Shown: positions 32,397-43,075 of the stretch, in pieces
How positions within the stretch are numbered: the stretch's first letter is position 1
Layout of the letters: every line of letters starts with the position of its first letter
Assembly: GCA_027596075.1 (NCBI GenBank)
Contig: JADGJC010000046.1
Span: 116,403-180,402 of the forward strand
Direction: 5' to 3'
Length of the DNA stretch: 64,000 bases
Source: Rhizophlyctis rosea
Lineage: Eukaryota; Chytridiomycota; Chytridiomycetes; Rhizophlyctidales; Rhizophlyctidaceae
Notes under the pieces: model-generated
What the model was told of the DNA's origin: nothing
The model's input: only the letters and a program-made list of their open reading frames with translations
Database searches by the model: none
Position numbers and translations under genes: made by a program

Positions 32397-34235
32397 CTAC
32401 TCATCCAAATCCATAGCCCCAACCTCATCGACATCCATTGCCCCCCCATTACTACCCATGTTTATATCGCCACCCACCAACCCAGCCCTACTCCCTCTTC
32501 TCTTGACGTGCCTCTTTTTCCAGCCGCTCCCACTTTCCCGCTCATCATCCCCATCGCACCCTTCGTCGTCGTATACTTCCGTTATTCGAGGTGAGGCTGT
32601 GGGAGAGGATGACGCGGAAGCCGGCGAAACGTAGACATATGGGTATGGATATCCGGCGTTCGACTTTGGTAGGTTGTTAGAAGTGGAGGAGGAGGCGGGA
32701 AGGGAGGGAAAGGCAGGGGATGACGATGGGGAGGATGTTGACGAGGAAGATGGGAACCGCCATTTCCCACCGGTCCAAACCACTACCTGAGTATCTGGCG
32801 GCGAGATTTTCAGTGGCGGCAATGGTGGAGGAATGGATAGAAGCGGTGTTGATGTTTCTGGCTGTTGCTGTTGTTGTGGAGTCGTAGAGGGTATGAAACC
32901 CTTGAAGTCGAATGGCTGCGTAAACTCAAATACAGGTATAGGACTCCCAATCCCACCCATCACCGGATCCTCCATCATGATATCACCAACAAAAGCTTCT
33001 GCCGCATCCTCAGCTCCTAATCTTACTCCGAACGATCCGCTACCGCCTGCTTCCCCACGGAATCTCACCACCGCCATTCTCTGTGCCGGATCACAGCCTG
33101 CCGCCCCAGCCTCCTCCGTGAAAATCGGCACAATTGGTATACCCCTATTCGACTTTGCGCGTTTCGACCGCGGTAATTGCAACGGAGGCGGAGAATGAGT
33201 CGGTCCCTCTCCACCCGTATCCATTTCCGCATCCGACATATCCAGACTTCCTCCTCCCTCCATGGACATGTTTTTATCACCCTCATTTTCGCTCCGGCGC
33301 TTTCTCCCGTTTGTAGATGTCGAACTACCAGAAGTAGATCCTAACGGTGATTCTAAATCTGCTTCTTCCACGTCCGCAACGTCTCCAGCATCCTCCTCCT
33401 CCTCATTCCCATCAGAATCATCGCTCCCTACCATGGGTTGCAACACCTCCCCGCTGGACAAATCTACAATCCGACTTTGTAACTTCGAAGGAGAGGAAGA
33501 TGCGGATTTTGCTCTTCCCTTCCCTTTTGAACTAGTTCTACTTCGTATGCTACTCCCACTTCCGCCTTCCCCGCCACTTCCAGATGACGAGATGCCTCCA
33601 CCATTAAAGTTGTTACTCGCACTCAGATTCAACCCTTCGAAAGCTCTCCTCGCTCCATCCCCGTCTTCCGCAGCGTTCGGGTCGATGCGGAGGTGGGAGA
33701 AATGAGATGTAAAGGGAGTTGCGTCATCAGAGTCGGAAAGGTCGTCGTGTTGGGCGGTGTGTGGAGTTAGGCGGGCGCGTTTGAGCTTACGCTTTTGACT
33801 ATTGGTGGCAGATTGTGAGGGAGAGGGTCGAACAAAGGCAGTTGGGTGGTCCGAGTCGGTGTCTGATAGGGAATCGGAGGTGCGGGAAAGAGGTTTTCGT
33901 TTGCGGGATTGGGTCGGTATAGAGCTCAGAGTGGGAACAGCCAAAAGTGGCGGGGTGGGCATTGTCTGACTACTACTCGTTGGGCTGGAGTTGGACGAAA
34001 AAGAAGCGGTGGGTCGTTGAGCTGACAAGGGTATTGTGTGAAAAGACTGCTGCTGCGCTGGCAAAAACGTGGACGTCTGCTGGTTGTGAAAAGCTGGTGA
34101 CGTCCCATAGACAGCCCGGTCTACGTTGACCTTCCCACTGTTTTCCTCCGCCACGTGATCCACCGGCATTGGTCCGTTCCAATAGCGACGTTGATGGTCC
34201 TGCGGAAAAAGTGTCGAGAATGCTGCGACACTCAT
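32397..34235 (-). CDS. low-complexity, probably nuclear protein of unknown function
   Basis: A single uninterrupted 612-aa frame starting MSVAAFSTLFPQDHQRR. It is nearly all disordered: Ser/Thr/Pro-rich, acidic runs (GNEEEEDAGDVADVEEADLE), Gln runs and Gly/Ser tracts. Several basic nuclear-localisation-like clusters are present (QSRKRKPLSRT, SQKRKLKRARL, NGRKRRS, WKKRHVKRRGSR). It ends in an acidic MDVDE/MDLDE motif. Short ordered-looking stretches are RYWNGPMPVDH near the N-terminus, AQRMAVVRFRGEAGGSGSFG (~385-405) and VVVWTGGKWRFPSS (~495). No family recognised. Long uninterrupted coding and a good start make it a real gene. Confidence 0.75.
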   Translation of the reverse strand: MSVAAFSTLFPQDHQRRYWNGPMPVDHVAEENSGKVNVDRAVYGTSPAFHNQQTSTFLPAQQQSFHTIPLSAQRPTASFSSNSSPTSSSQTMPTPPLLAVPTLSSIPTQSRKRKPLSRTSDSLSDTDSDHPTAFVRPSPSQSATNSQKRKLKRARLTPHTAQHDDLSDSDDATPFTSHFSHLRIDPNAAEDGDGARRAFEGLNLSASNNFNGGGISSSGSGGEGGSGSSIRSRTSSKGKGRAKSASSSPSKLQSRIVDLSSGEVLQPMVGSDDSDGNEEEEDAGDVADVEEADLESPLGSTSGSSTSTNGRKRRSENEGDKNMSMEGGGSLDMSDAEMDTGGEGPTHSPPPLQLPRSKRAKSNRGIPIVPIFTEEAGAAGCDPAQRMAVVRFRGEAGGSGSFGVRLGAEDAAEAFVGDIMMEDPVMGGIGSPIPVFEFTQPFDFKGFIPSTTPQQQQQPETSTPLLSIPPPLPPLKISPPDTQVVVWTGGKWRFPSSSSTSSPSSSPAFPSLPASSSTSNNLPKSNAGYPYPYVYVSPASASSSPTASPRITEVYDDEGCDGDDERESGSGWKKRHVKRRGSRAGLVGGDINMGSNGGAMDVDEVGAMDLDE

Positions 34236-36214
34236 TTACGTGAATTTCCAGTGCGAACCGCGCGTGCAAGCTTCGCATGAAAACAAAGGTATAGGATAGT
34301 CACGTCTGCTGGAGGAGCTTTCGGTAACTCAGCACTTGCGCTCTCTTATGGTTTCCGACCCTCTTCCATTCAAGACTAAGTCCTTTAGCATCGTAAGTAA
34401 TAAGGGTACCTACGGTAGTTTGCAGGAAGATGGGGGAAGGATGAGCGCGTCCGACATTTCCATCAGGTTCGAGTGGATTCCGAATTTCCCAGAAGCTCAC
34501 GCTCACGTGCTACTGATTGTATTACAGATGCGAATATTAATGACAGGGTCCATTAGGACCCTGATCATTCGTAACTGACTAACAGTGGAAGAAGAACGAG
34601 CTTGGTCATAACTTAGTAACTGGAAGACTGGGGTACAGGCACATCCTTGATGTTACCCTCAGGATTCGCGATTCCTGCAGGGTTGGAACACCTCTCTTGT
34701 CTTGAAGACGCTTTTGCATCCCCACCCACATTCAACGCAAGGGATGTGAACGCAGAGTAGCTGCATGGACGTTGACAATTGGACTTGTTGTAACCGATTG
34801 TTTTGAAAAACAATCCAGTTAGACCAATGCATTGATTTTGATACCTTCAAACGCTTGCCAGGGCATGAAGAATGTTCATATTAAGCGGAAGAGAGAGATG
34901 GGTTTGATTGGCTGAATGGACGTTCGTAGTCACGATTGGTCTGGTTAAATATGTCCACCACCATTGCCAAATCATCGGTGCATTGAGAAGATCCAGATAG
35001 GTGTGATGTCGTGACGATAGTGCCAAAGAAGAAACCTTTGTACACGGAAAGCTGGGAAAGAAGCAGGAAGGTTGCGGAGTGGTAATGTTCACTTGTGCAT
35101 ATGGTGCGTATGCACCACGCGTGTTCTGTCATTCGCGCCCGTAATGGGAGGGGACGTAATGAAAGGCCAATGTTAGGAGAGCAGGCTGTTGGCGGGAGCA
35201 AGGTCAACATCGATCCTGTCCCTACGTTTAAAGATTCCTGAAAGCGGATGACGCGGGCTGGAGGACGAATGCAAACGTTTGCAGCTCTCGCGGCCAGCAA
35301 GGTGTGCGATTGACATATGTGACCTGAACTTCCCATTCAGCGCAGGCGACATCGATATATAACTTGAGTGCAAACGCTCAATCCGAATGACAGGCACACA
35401 TCAATTGGCCTGGTTCCATGAACAGTCCTCATTCTATGAAACAATATACATGTAACCTATACTTTCTATACACACTACATTTTACATTCTACGATTGAGT
35501 CATAGTTCGGAGACACTTGAAGAGAGCACGCTTAAGCACGTCCACTCAGCCGATTTACAGTACATTGGAATTCCCAAACTACCTGAACGAAAGGAGCTCC
35601 CGAGGGCGGAAGTCCGAAAACAGCGTCCCACAAAAAGGGGAACGGAGCTGGCCGCAATCTGGTTTAACAATCCCCTGACCACAAGATGCAACTCCCAGTT
35701 CAACTGTAATGCTGCTAGATCGGTGATTATGCCTGGACGGATCATTGGCGGCGCCATGACGTCCGGAGACGACACGATACCCCTCACCATCTCGCAGCTA
35801 AACCAGCTCGATGAGCGTGACAAAACAGCCCGGCTCTCATGGACGGATCCACGGAACCTGCACCAACCCACTACTGCTCTCTTTCCTCCATCCATATCGC
35901 CGGTAAATTGGACAAGTGAAGAAGAAACAAGGAAGAGGGACTGGCCAACACTTCTTTTGAGTGGGTGGGAGTCTCAGAGATCGCCCATCACGCGACCATC
36001 GAGGCTTGAACCAATCAAAAATGTGGCGCAACAAATCACGTGTGCACCTTGCCACCACACGTATTGTTTACTCTCCTTCTCTGATTTTCCCACCACATTA
36101 CAAGGCAATCGCACAACACTAAATCCTGTTTCGCGCAGGGTAACTAGCTCAGGATTCATCGCCTGTGACCCACACCCTACCTCCATATTAGCTACATTTG
36201 TTTTCCGAAAAAGG
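34236..36214. other. intergenic; a long plus-strand frame overlaps the 5' side of the next gene
   Basis: A frame from 35495 is open into the next gene's first exon, but it begins with a non-ATG codon and its composition gives no domain. A minus-strand frame at 35895-35500 is equally open, so coding is doubtful. Nothing else was recognised in 34236-35490. Confidence 0.4.
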
Positions 36215-38097
36215 ATGTCTGAAACCGTGAGGTCACCACTTGACCCCTGTCTCCGCATTAACGCGTCGAAGCTTCCACCCCGAACCGATGTCGGCGACAT
36301 CCAGTCCTGGGCTTTCAAGGCCGATCCGCAACGTTTCCGAGGCAGCGTGTGGGACGGACAGTTCTTGAAGCTTCAGTTTGATGGCGGGGCGAAGGACTTC
36401 AACGCTCTCTTGACTGAGCGCGGTGTCGTTACTGAGGTACGAATAGAACCTGTCCACTGCTAAAGGCCAAAGTCTCAAACACTAATTGTATCCGCACACG
36501 CGTATGTTTTACGTTCCTACAGTGGCAGAAACCAACATTCGTCAAAAACTTCTCTCAAGATACATACCCGATCAGGCCTTCGCACGACGTCTTCGTCCTC
36601 CGACAAAAGGGTCTCACGGAAGCCATCGTCACAAAGTTCTTTCCCAACCGCGATGAGATTGTGGCGTACGCGAAGTGCCTACGTGGATTCCTCGTCATCT
36701 TCCAAAGCGAAACGGAAGCAAAGCATGGGCTGGAAACCTTGCGCCGAACCTCGAACCTTTTTGCCCACTTCTGGCCAGTGGTCCATGGATCTGGGGAAGT
36801 CAAGGAGGAGGGACAGGAAGACACGGAGAACTCGACGCTGTTCATCCCAAAACCCTTGCGTCAATTGCATTTGCAAGTTGCCGTCCTTCGCACCTTGCCG
36901 GGCCTTGACAGCATCAGCCTCCTCCCCAAACAAATGCAGTGGGACGAGTTCCATGTTTTGGCTCATTTCGAAACCAGCCTGGATGCCTCGCGCGCTCACG
37001 AGTGGCTGGCAACAAAGACTTTCGCCCAATTTTCTGAGCGTCCATACGTTCCACGCTCTTCTTTCATGGACCGATCAGTCCCGACATCCTGCATCAGCTT
37101 GCAGGTGAAGTTCAAACTCAACGCTGACCGTGAGGAACAGTTGGGGAAGCTGCTGGAATTGTATGAAGGGGTGATTGAAACGGGTGTCGAGGAGGATTCC
37201 GATGACGCCCATATATACAGAGCGGAGTTCGAAACTGCATGGCAGGCAGAAGGTGCTTCGAAAGATATGCGGGTTTTGGAGTTTGCGAGGTTGAGGTTCG
37301 AGGAGCCCAGTGTACCAAGGTCGGATGTGCCGTGGCTTGTCACCCCCATCGAGTTGCCCCAAAAAACGAAACAGTCAGTCGCAAACCAACCACCCGAAAC
37401 GACCAGCAAGAAAGCTTCGACCCCAGCACCTGCCGTTTCGACAACAACCGAACCGACTACACGACCAGTCAAGCACGGTTCGGTGATGTGTTTGAGGAAC
37501 GTTGATGCAGCACAAAACAGCGGCGACATCAGCGACGCCTGTGCAGCTTTCGCCGGCATCCTCTCCGCCGTTTCTGCACCAGCCGCAGAGGGCTCTGGGA
37601 TGGACATCTACCTCCTCTTTGCCTCCAACCTCCACGTCCTCAACGCCCTCGATGCGATGGCGACCTTCACGAACGTGATCCTTTCCCAAGCGACGATGAA
37701 GTACGTCCACACCAACGTGAACCAAGTCCAACACCTTCCAGGCGCGCACACCCGTCCCGAAGCCTTGTTCGAAGTGCCGACGACCGTTGCGGACATTCTC
37801 GAGAGCAAGGCGGCGAACAAGATGCGGCGAGATGTGCGGGTTGGGTTGGATAAGTTGGAGAAAATTGTTGGGGGATACCGGAATGGTTGGGAAAGGCAGA
37901 GGGAGGACGTGGCGGATGGGGAGAAAGGAGTGCAGAGGATGGTCGGGGATGTGGTTGATTTGCTGTTCGAATGGAGGGAGATGAAGGTTGGGATGGGATT
38001 TAGGAGTAGTGTTCCGGAATGGGATGGGTTGGAGAGGGTCTACGTCCATGATGATAGCGTACAACCGGAGATCCTCCTTGCTGCGGCGGCGAAGTGA
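36215..38097 (+). CDS. protein with RRM-like folds, unknown function
   Basis: Exons 36215-36436 and 36523-38097 (intron GTACGA...CCTACAG, phase 0) give 598 aa. The chosen ATG (MSETVRSPLDPCLRINASKL) is the first plausible one; the frame is open further upstream. The start of exon 2 has an RRM-like pattern (SHDVFVLRQKGLTEAIVTKF, then GFLVIFQSETEAKHGLETL). Similar beta-alpha-beta-like blocks recur: LQVAVLRTLP.. with WDEFHVLAHFETSLDASRAH, and VMCLRNVDAAQNSGDISDAC with DIYLLFASNLHVLNALDAMA. That makes three degenerate RRM-like units; this is inference from sequence pattern, not a confirmed domain. The C-terminus is helical and acidic. It may bind RNA or be a structural paralogue that has lost RNP motifs. 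Confidence 0.6.
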
Positions 38098-38685
38098 CGT
38101 GATGTTGGGCCGCTGTATGCAGACCGTTGATAGCTTCGAAGTAGATAGGGAAGGAGATGCAGTCCAAGTCTTGATTTAAGTGTCCAAGTCTTGCTTGAAG
38201 TGTTGTCTACAAACATCTTGCATATGAAAGTTCCTTGCCCATGACTCGACGCCTATTTTTGAAGCTGATATTGGGCCGCCAAAGAAAGCGTGCCGTCAAA
38301 GATCAGACCAAACAGCAAATTACAGGATTGATGGTAAGATATATTTGGAGACAAAGTGGATACTGACGAACGATCCACCAACAACATACAAATCCGCCCA
38401 TCGTGTGCGAAGCTACAAACTGTTTCTACAGGAAAGAAATCGGAAGATAAAAAAAGGCAAATCATGCAAAATTAAAAAAAGGAGAGGCTAATTCCCTCGC
38501 AAGCAAGCGTCCCCAGCAAGAAACGCCTCACAATCGGATATACAGTAAAAACACGACACAAAGGTAAAAAAAGTAATGAACATAAATCCTCTAAAAAGCC
38601 AACCCCCTCCCACCATCCGCCCAATCCAACCACCATGAGTCGACCTATAGAACATAATGCACCCTCCTCCAAAGTAAACTCCCCA
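38098..38685. other. intergenic between convergent genes
   Basis: A-rich tracts around 38440-38600. Nothing else seen. Confidence 0.5.
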
Positions 38686-39914
38686 CTACACCCTACCACT
38701 CCCCTCCGCAAAGATGTTCCCCATCAACATGTCATACATCTCAAGGTCGCCTTCCCCCATTAACGCCTCCAACGCACACTGAGCATACCTCAGCGTTTTC
38801 TCATCTTGCACCAATGACAATTTGGCCAACACTTTCTGCCACTGCTCCCCTAGAACCGTCTTGAGTTTGGACATATACCTCATAATCGCAGCAAGCGGGT
38901 CAGAAGGAAGGAGGGGAGAGTGGATTGTCTAGCGAAGGGATATTGCTCAGAGCGGGTTGTTGCTGGCCGTAGCCTGGTGAACCGTAACGTGCTTGGCGCA
39001 AGTGTGCGAGATACGGGAATACTTCAGGAGTCGGGGAAGGACGGAATGATGGGGGTGGGCTGAACATGGGGGTTCCATGTACGCTGGGCGTTTGTTCGTG
39101 ATGGAAGGAAGAAGGATCCGGCGCCTCTGACGATTCGTAACCGGATTGGGAGGCGCTTGGTGAACGAAGGCGCCTACGTTTAGGCAGTGGTTCCGTTTCT
39201 TCATGAACCAAGGTGCTTCCTCCAAGAAGTAAGCCCGTGCTCAATTGGTCTGAACCGAACTCGGCCATCCCCATCTGTGTGCACCGCCTCCAAACAATCT
39301 CATGATATTGTTTCAAATACGGGTCACCTGGCACCTCTGTAACCATGTATTAGTGCCAATTTCAGTGGAGGTCACACGGAACACTTACTCAATTGCGCCG
39401 CAAGGTATTCAAGCAACACCAGCTTTTCCATAAGATCGGACTTCGTGCATCGCTCCTTGAACAGTGAAGGTCGACCATTCTTCCGCTTGGCTGGACCGGG
39501 CTTGGCAACACCCTTTCCTTTGCGATCAGTTCCCGTGACCCCCCCATCATCCTCACTCCTCGCTGTAACCTCCACAGCACCCCCCACGTCCTCCTCAAGC
39601 GTCGCCGCAATCTCCGCCCCATCCTCCACTGCACTCCCCGCCTCCTCCCCAACCATAACCCCGCTCTCACCCCCACTCAAAACAGTAGCATTTCCAAGGG
39701 CACCGAAGAGCTTCTCCCCACCCTTCTCACTTCCGCCCATAGCCTCCCGCACAATGACATCTCCACGGCCACCCGTCCCTTCATCTCCCTGCACCGATAT
39801 CTCTCCACCAAACTGCACATCCCGCGCATGATTAACACCATCCCCATTTCCCGTGCCGGACATCCCGCGAGCCGAGTTGTTGGCGACGATCTTCACCACA
39901 GTTTCCTTGTGCAT
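38686..39914 (-). CDS. unrecognised disordered/helical protein, exon structure partly unresolved
   Basis: Exon 39914-39389 and exon from 39336 join over a 52-nt intron (GTAAGT...TTACAG): LMEKLVLLEYLAAQL followed by KVPGDPYLKQYHEIVWRRC. The N-terminal part is Gly/Ala/acidic and low complexity, then basic (PAKRKNGRPSLFKER). The second exon has PKRRRLRSPS (a nuclear signal) and a Pro/Ser-rich tract and meets TGA at 38902-38900. A helical stretch in another frame (RYMSKLKTVLGEQWQKVLAK, LSLVQDEKTLRYAQCALEAL to 38686) is probably its C-terminus, reached through an intron or frame slip near 38890-38930 that I could not place. The upstream DNA is RFC1-like relic sequence on the same strand, so this gene's own 5' boundary is uncertain. 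Confidence 0.4.
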
Positions 39915-40304
39915 CACAGCCCGTTCTCAAATTGCTCTGTAGTCGGTTCGGGGACCTGTAGTGCAGCGCAGATGCGGGTTGTATGGACAGATTGAGCATC
40001 GGCCATGTTGAGCGAAATGACTTCATCTATGTGTCGATCGGCGTCAGAGGTCAGGTCAATTGCGTCGCGGTCATTGATGAAATCCATAGAACATTCTCAT
40101 AGTCCGGCGTCCGTTGCGGTGTCAGCGTCTGATGGTTTTCACCACTGCGAGAAGCTGTCAGATGTGAGGTTATGAATGGCTTCATCAATGCATACATACC
40201 GAGTTCGTACCCGTTCCATCCTGTAAGAGATCAAGTACATCTCGTTTAAGCAAAAAGATCGTCGTTGATAAGAGAGAACCCATCAGCGACAAAAGATTGC
40301 TCAC

Positions 40305-40720
40305 CGCTCCATATCCGTCAAGGGCTGCGACAACAGCGGGATCAAGGAAGGAATGTAGTTCAACCTCACTTCGCTCTTATCGCCCGAAATATGCAACCGC
40401 ATATGACTCTGAATCTCCCTCAACAACCGCGTCATCTTGCCCTGCATCGAGTTCCTACCCAACCACCTGAAGAAGCATACAGATTGCCGTCAGCATCTGT
40501 CCGAAAAACTTTCTTCCATCACGAAAACTCACGCAGGGAAGAACATCTGCACGCAGGGTAGAAGAATCTCGGCCTAAGACAACTCATCGCCGCATGCAAC
40601 GGCATCAAACTCTAATCCTGTCCCCTCCTCAACGCGCCATCCACCAAATCTCCCTGACTGTTCGCATCTGCCGCCTGAGCCAAGCAATTCATCTCCTCGA
40701 TCTCGCCATTAGGAAATGAC
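40305..40720 (-). pseudogene. RFC1 (replication factor C large subunit) C-terminal fragment, broken
   Basis: Blocks [32 protein letters not shown], stop, SLMPLHAAMSCLRP, then in another frame VQMFFPA spliced over a 66-nt intron (40532-40467) to WLGRNSMQGKMTRLLREIQS, HMRLHISGDKSEVRLNYIPS, LIPLLSQPL. These match the C-terminal domain of RFC1, the clamp-loader large subunit (compare DLVD..I...WSLMP and FP.WLG). A TAG (40614-40612) replaces the Trp of the WSLMP motif, and at least one 1-nt frame shift follows. Introns are retained, so this is a genomic duplicate rather than a retrocopy. Continuation toward 40100 is weaker. Confidence 0.7.
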
Positions 40721-40790
40721 CTAAAGAAAAACAGTGCGTATAAGTATGGGTTGATGAAAGAGGGATTCGAAGAAACAAGCCACGACGTAC

Positions 40791-42035
40791 ATCATCAATC
40801 TTCAACACCACCTTCACCAACTGCGTCGCCAAAAGGAACTGCGACCGTTTCGAAATGAGTGGGTCGAACACGTTTTGTGCCTCTACGTCTACATCAATGA
40901 TGGAAGACAACAATTAGATACTGATCGAAACAACGAAGGGGTCAAGGAAGCTCATCTTGCCCTACACCCGCTCTGCCAAAGGGGAAAAAACGAGACATAA
41001 TCAACGTACCATTAGACCCCTTCAAATTACAGTCAATCCCCAACCGCGGGTTGTTGTCCGTCCCCTGCCGGCTCTTCAGTTCCGATAGCGTCACGATGGG
41101 GGAAAGAAGAATTGTCGGCGAGGGCAAGCGGGATGGCGTCCGAAGCGGTCGCAAAGGCGCGCATGGCGTATTGCTCAGTGCTCGAAATCTAACCAGAAGA
41201 AAAACTTCGTCAATAAAACCCCAGGAAAAAAGGCCGTGCACCACAGATATCCCTGCAACAAGGAAACCAAAAGATTACAAAGCAAAACCAACCTCATTAG
41301 CCGCCTCAGCAACCACCAAAGCCGCCGTAATCTCCACCGCACCCCCACCATACACAATCCTATTATCCCCGACAGTATTCATCACACAACACAAATCCCA
41401 TCATGCGGTATCCTCAGCCTCATCAAAAATCATCTTATTGCGCCCCCTCACAAACACCGTAACCGCCCTCAAATTCGCACACTCCTCAATAAGAAGCATC
41501 CGGTCCTTCGTCGTTCCAAACGAAACTTTCCTCGCATGGCCCAATTTCTCTTTGCTGAGCTCTTCGAAACGAGGAACAATACGTCAGCGATGGCGATCAA
41601 CTCGATTTCGGGGCCTCCGACCCATCGCACGGCGGGAAGTTGGTTTTGGAGAAGGTAGTGGTTGGCTTGTAGTCGAAAGGCCAATGGCAGATGACGAGGT
41701 TGGCTCCACAGCCCTTGACGCGCTTCACCGTTTCTTCCGTCTTTTCCTTCTCGTATCCAAGGACGTGATGTCAAGCTTGTGCTTGCTCTTGGGTTTGGGG
41801 GGTTCGAAGGCGCAGGTGAGGATGGCGAGGCGGGCGTGGCGGATTTCTTTGGGCATTTTGGGGTGGGAGATATCCTTGTCGACGACGACACCGTGAGCGA
41901 GTTTGGAATCTTCATCAAGCCACCGACAGGTGAAGTCGACATCTTTGCGTTCTAGGTTAGCAACGGCGACGACGGCGTCGACGGCCATTTGGGCGAATTG
42001 GTCGTGGCATTTTGAGACGCTTTTGAAGGGGAGGT
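40791..42035 (-). pseudogene. CCT5 (chaperonin TCP-1 epsilon) fragment, 5' truncated with several frameshifts
   Basis: Successive frames give CCT5 blocks in order: [233 protein letters not shown]. The ATP-binding N-terminus is absent. Frame breaks occur near 41755, 41665, 41580 (loss of part of the ATGGRIVPRF block), 41400 and 41115. Introns are kept. CCT5 is normally an essential subunit of the cytosolic CCT ring; this copy cannot encode it, so an intact gene must lie elsewhere unless the assembly is faulty. Confidence 0.75.
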
Positions 42036-43075
42036 ATCAGCTTAAGAGATGTCTCCTCCTCCCAAATGGTCACTCGCTAGCACCCACATTTTGGATCCCA
42101 GAAATGTCTCCACCGGCTTCTGATTGTGTCCGCCAAGTTCTTTTGCTGTATTGCCGCGTAGGTTTGGTAAACAACAGAGACAGACGCTATGGCACGTGGC
42201 AATCTCATGCCAACAGTTCGCTCATTGTAAGTCTTGACACATACTGCTAACTACAGGAACCAATAGGCGAACCGTGAAACGCGTCTACTTTCTCCTCATC
42301 GTCCTGCCTCAGTCTAACTTGTCCTTCACAAAACCCATATCCTCTGCAGTTTTGAACACACCGTAACGTAACAGAAGCCAAATAGACCGCAAACTAGAAC
42401 GTTTGGGACGGGAGCCCGGTTGGGCTGTCTTGACTTTGCCCAACAACATCAACCCCGGACGTCTAACACGCAACTTTCCGCCCATGGCACAACCCGACCC
42501 GTCTACCCGTCACTTCCTACACGCGCGCCGTAGAAAGTCATCAAAACGTTGGTAAATACTTATCACGAAAGTAAGCCACGGAAGCGACAATGCACTCCGG
42601 GGCTTCCCATAATACCCTTCGCCAACGACTTTCAACCTCGATTGCCCAACCTCAGTTATTCATAGCCTCCATCCTAGCGCTCAATTGTCTCAGCGAATCC
42701 TCAGCTTATTCTTCCTAGCTCCACGTCAACCATATTGGACACTTGATTGCTATTCGACGAATGTCCGTATTGTTTACTTCAATAATAGGGAAGAAGCCTT
42801 CACCGAAATGAATTCGTGTCACGTGATTTGTGGCGTAGTCACCGCGACGCCGGTCCCGGCCTGGTTCAATGTTTACCTTCGGGTGGAAGACGTTTTATTG
42901 ATAACCGTCAAATACAATCTCCAACCAACTCCCCAACCGCTCTCCTCAATGCATCCACACTATCTGCGTGTCGCTTCTGTGCGGCAGCGAGTTCTGTTAT
43001 GTTGTTCAGTTGTCGGTCCTGTGTGAGAAATCAGCCTGTAAGATGCAGTGCCGAAGTCAAGCATGCCACACCCAA
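42036..43075. other. intergenic, nothing recognised
   Basis: No CCT5 N-terminal blocks could be found here on the minus strand. A short palindromic GTCACGTGAT lies near 42818. No gene supported. Confidence 0.45.

Noticed and set aside
35495..36214. Upstream extension of the RRM-like gene by 240 codons
   Set aside because: Begins at a non-ATG codon, has no domain, and the opposite strand is equally open; kept only as a possibility.
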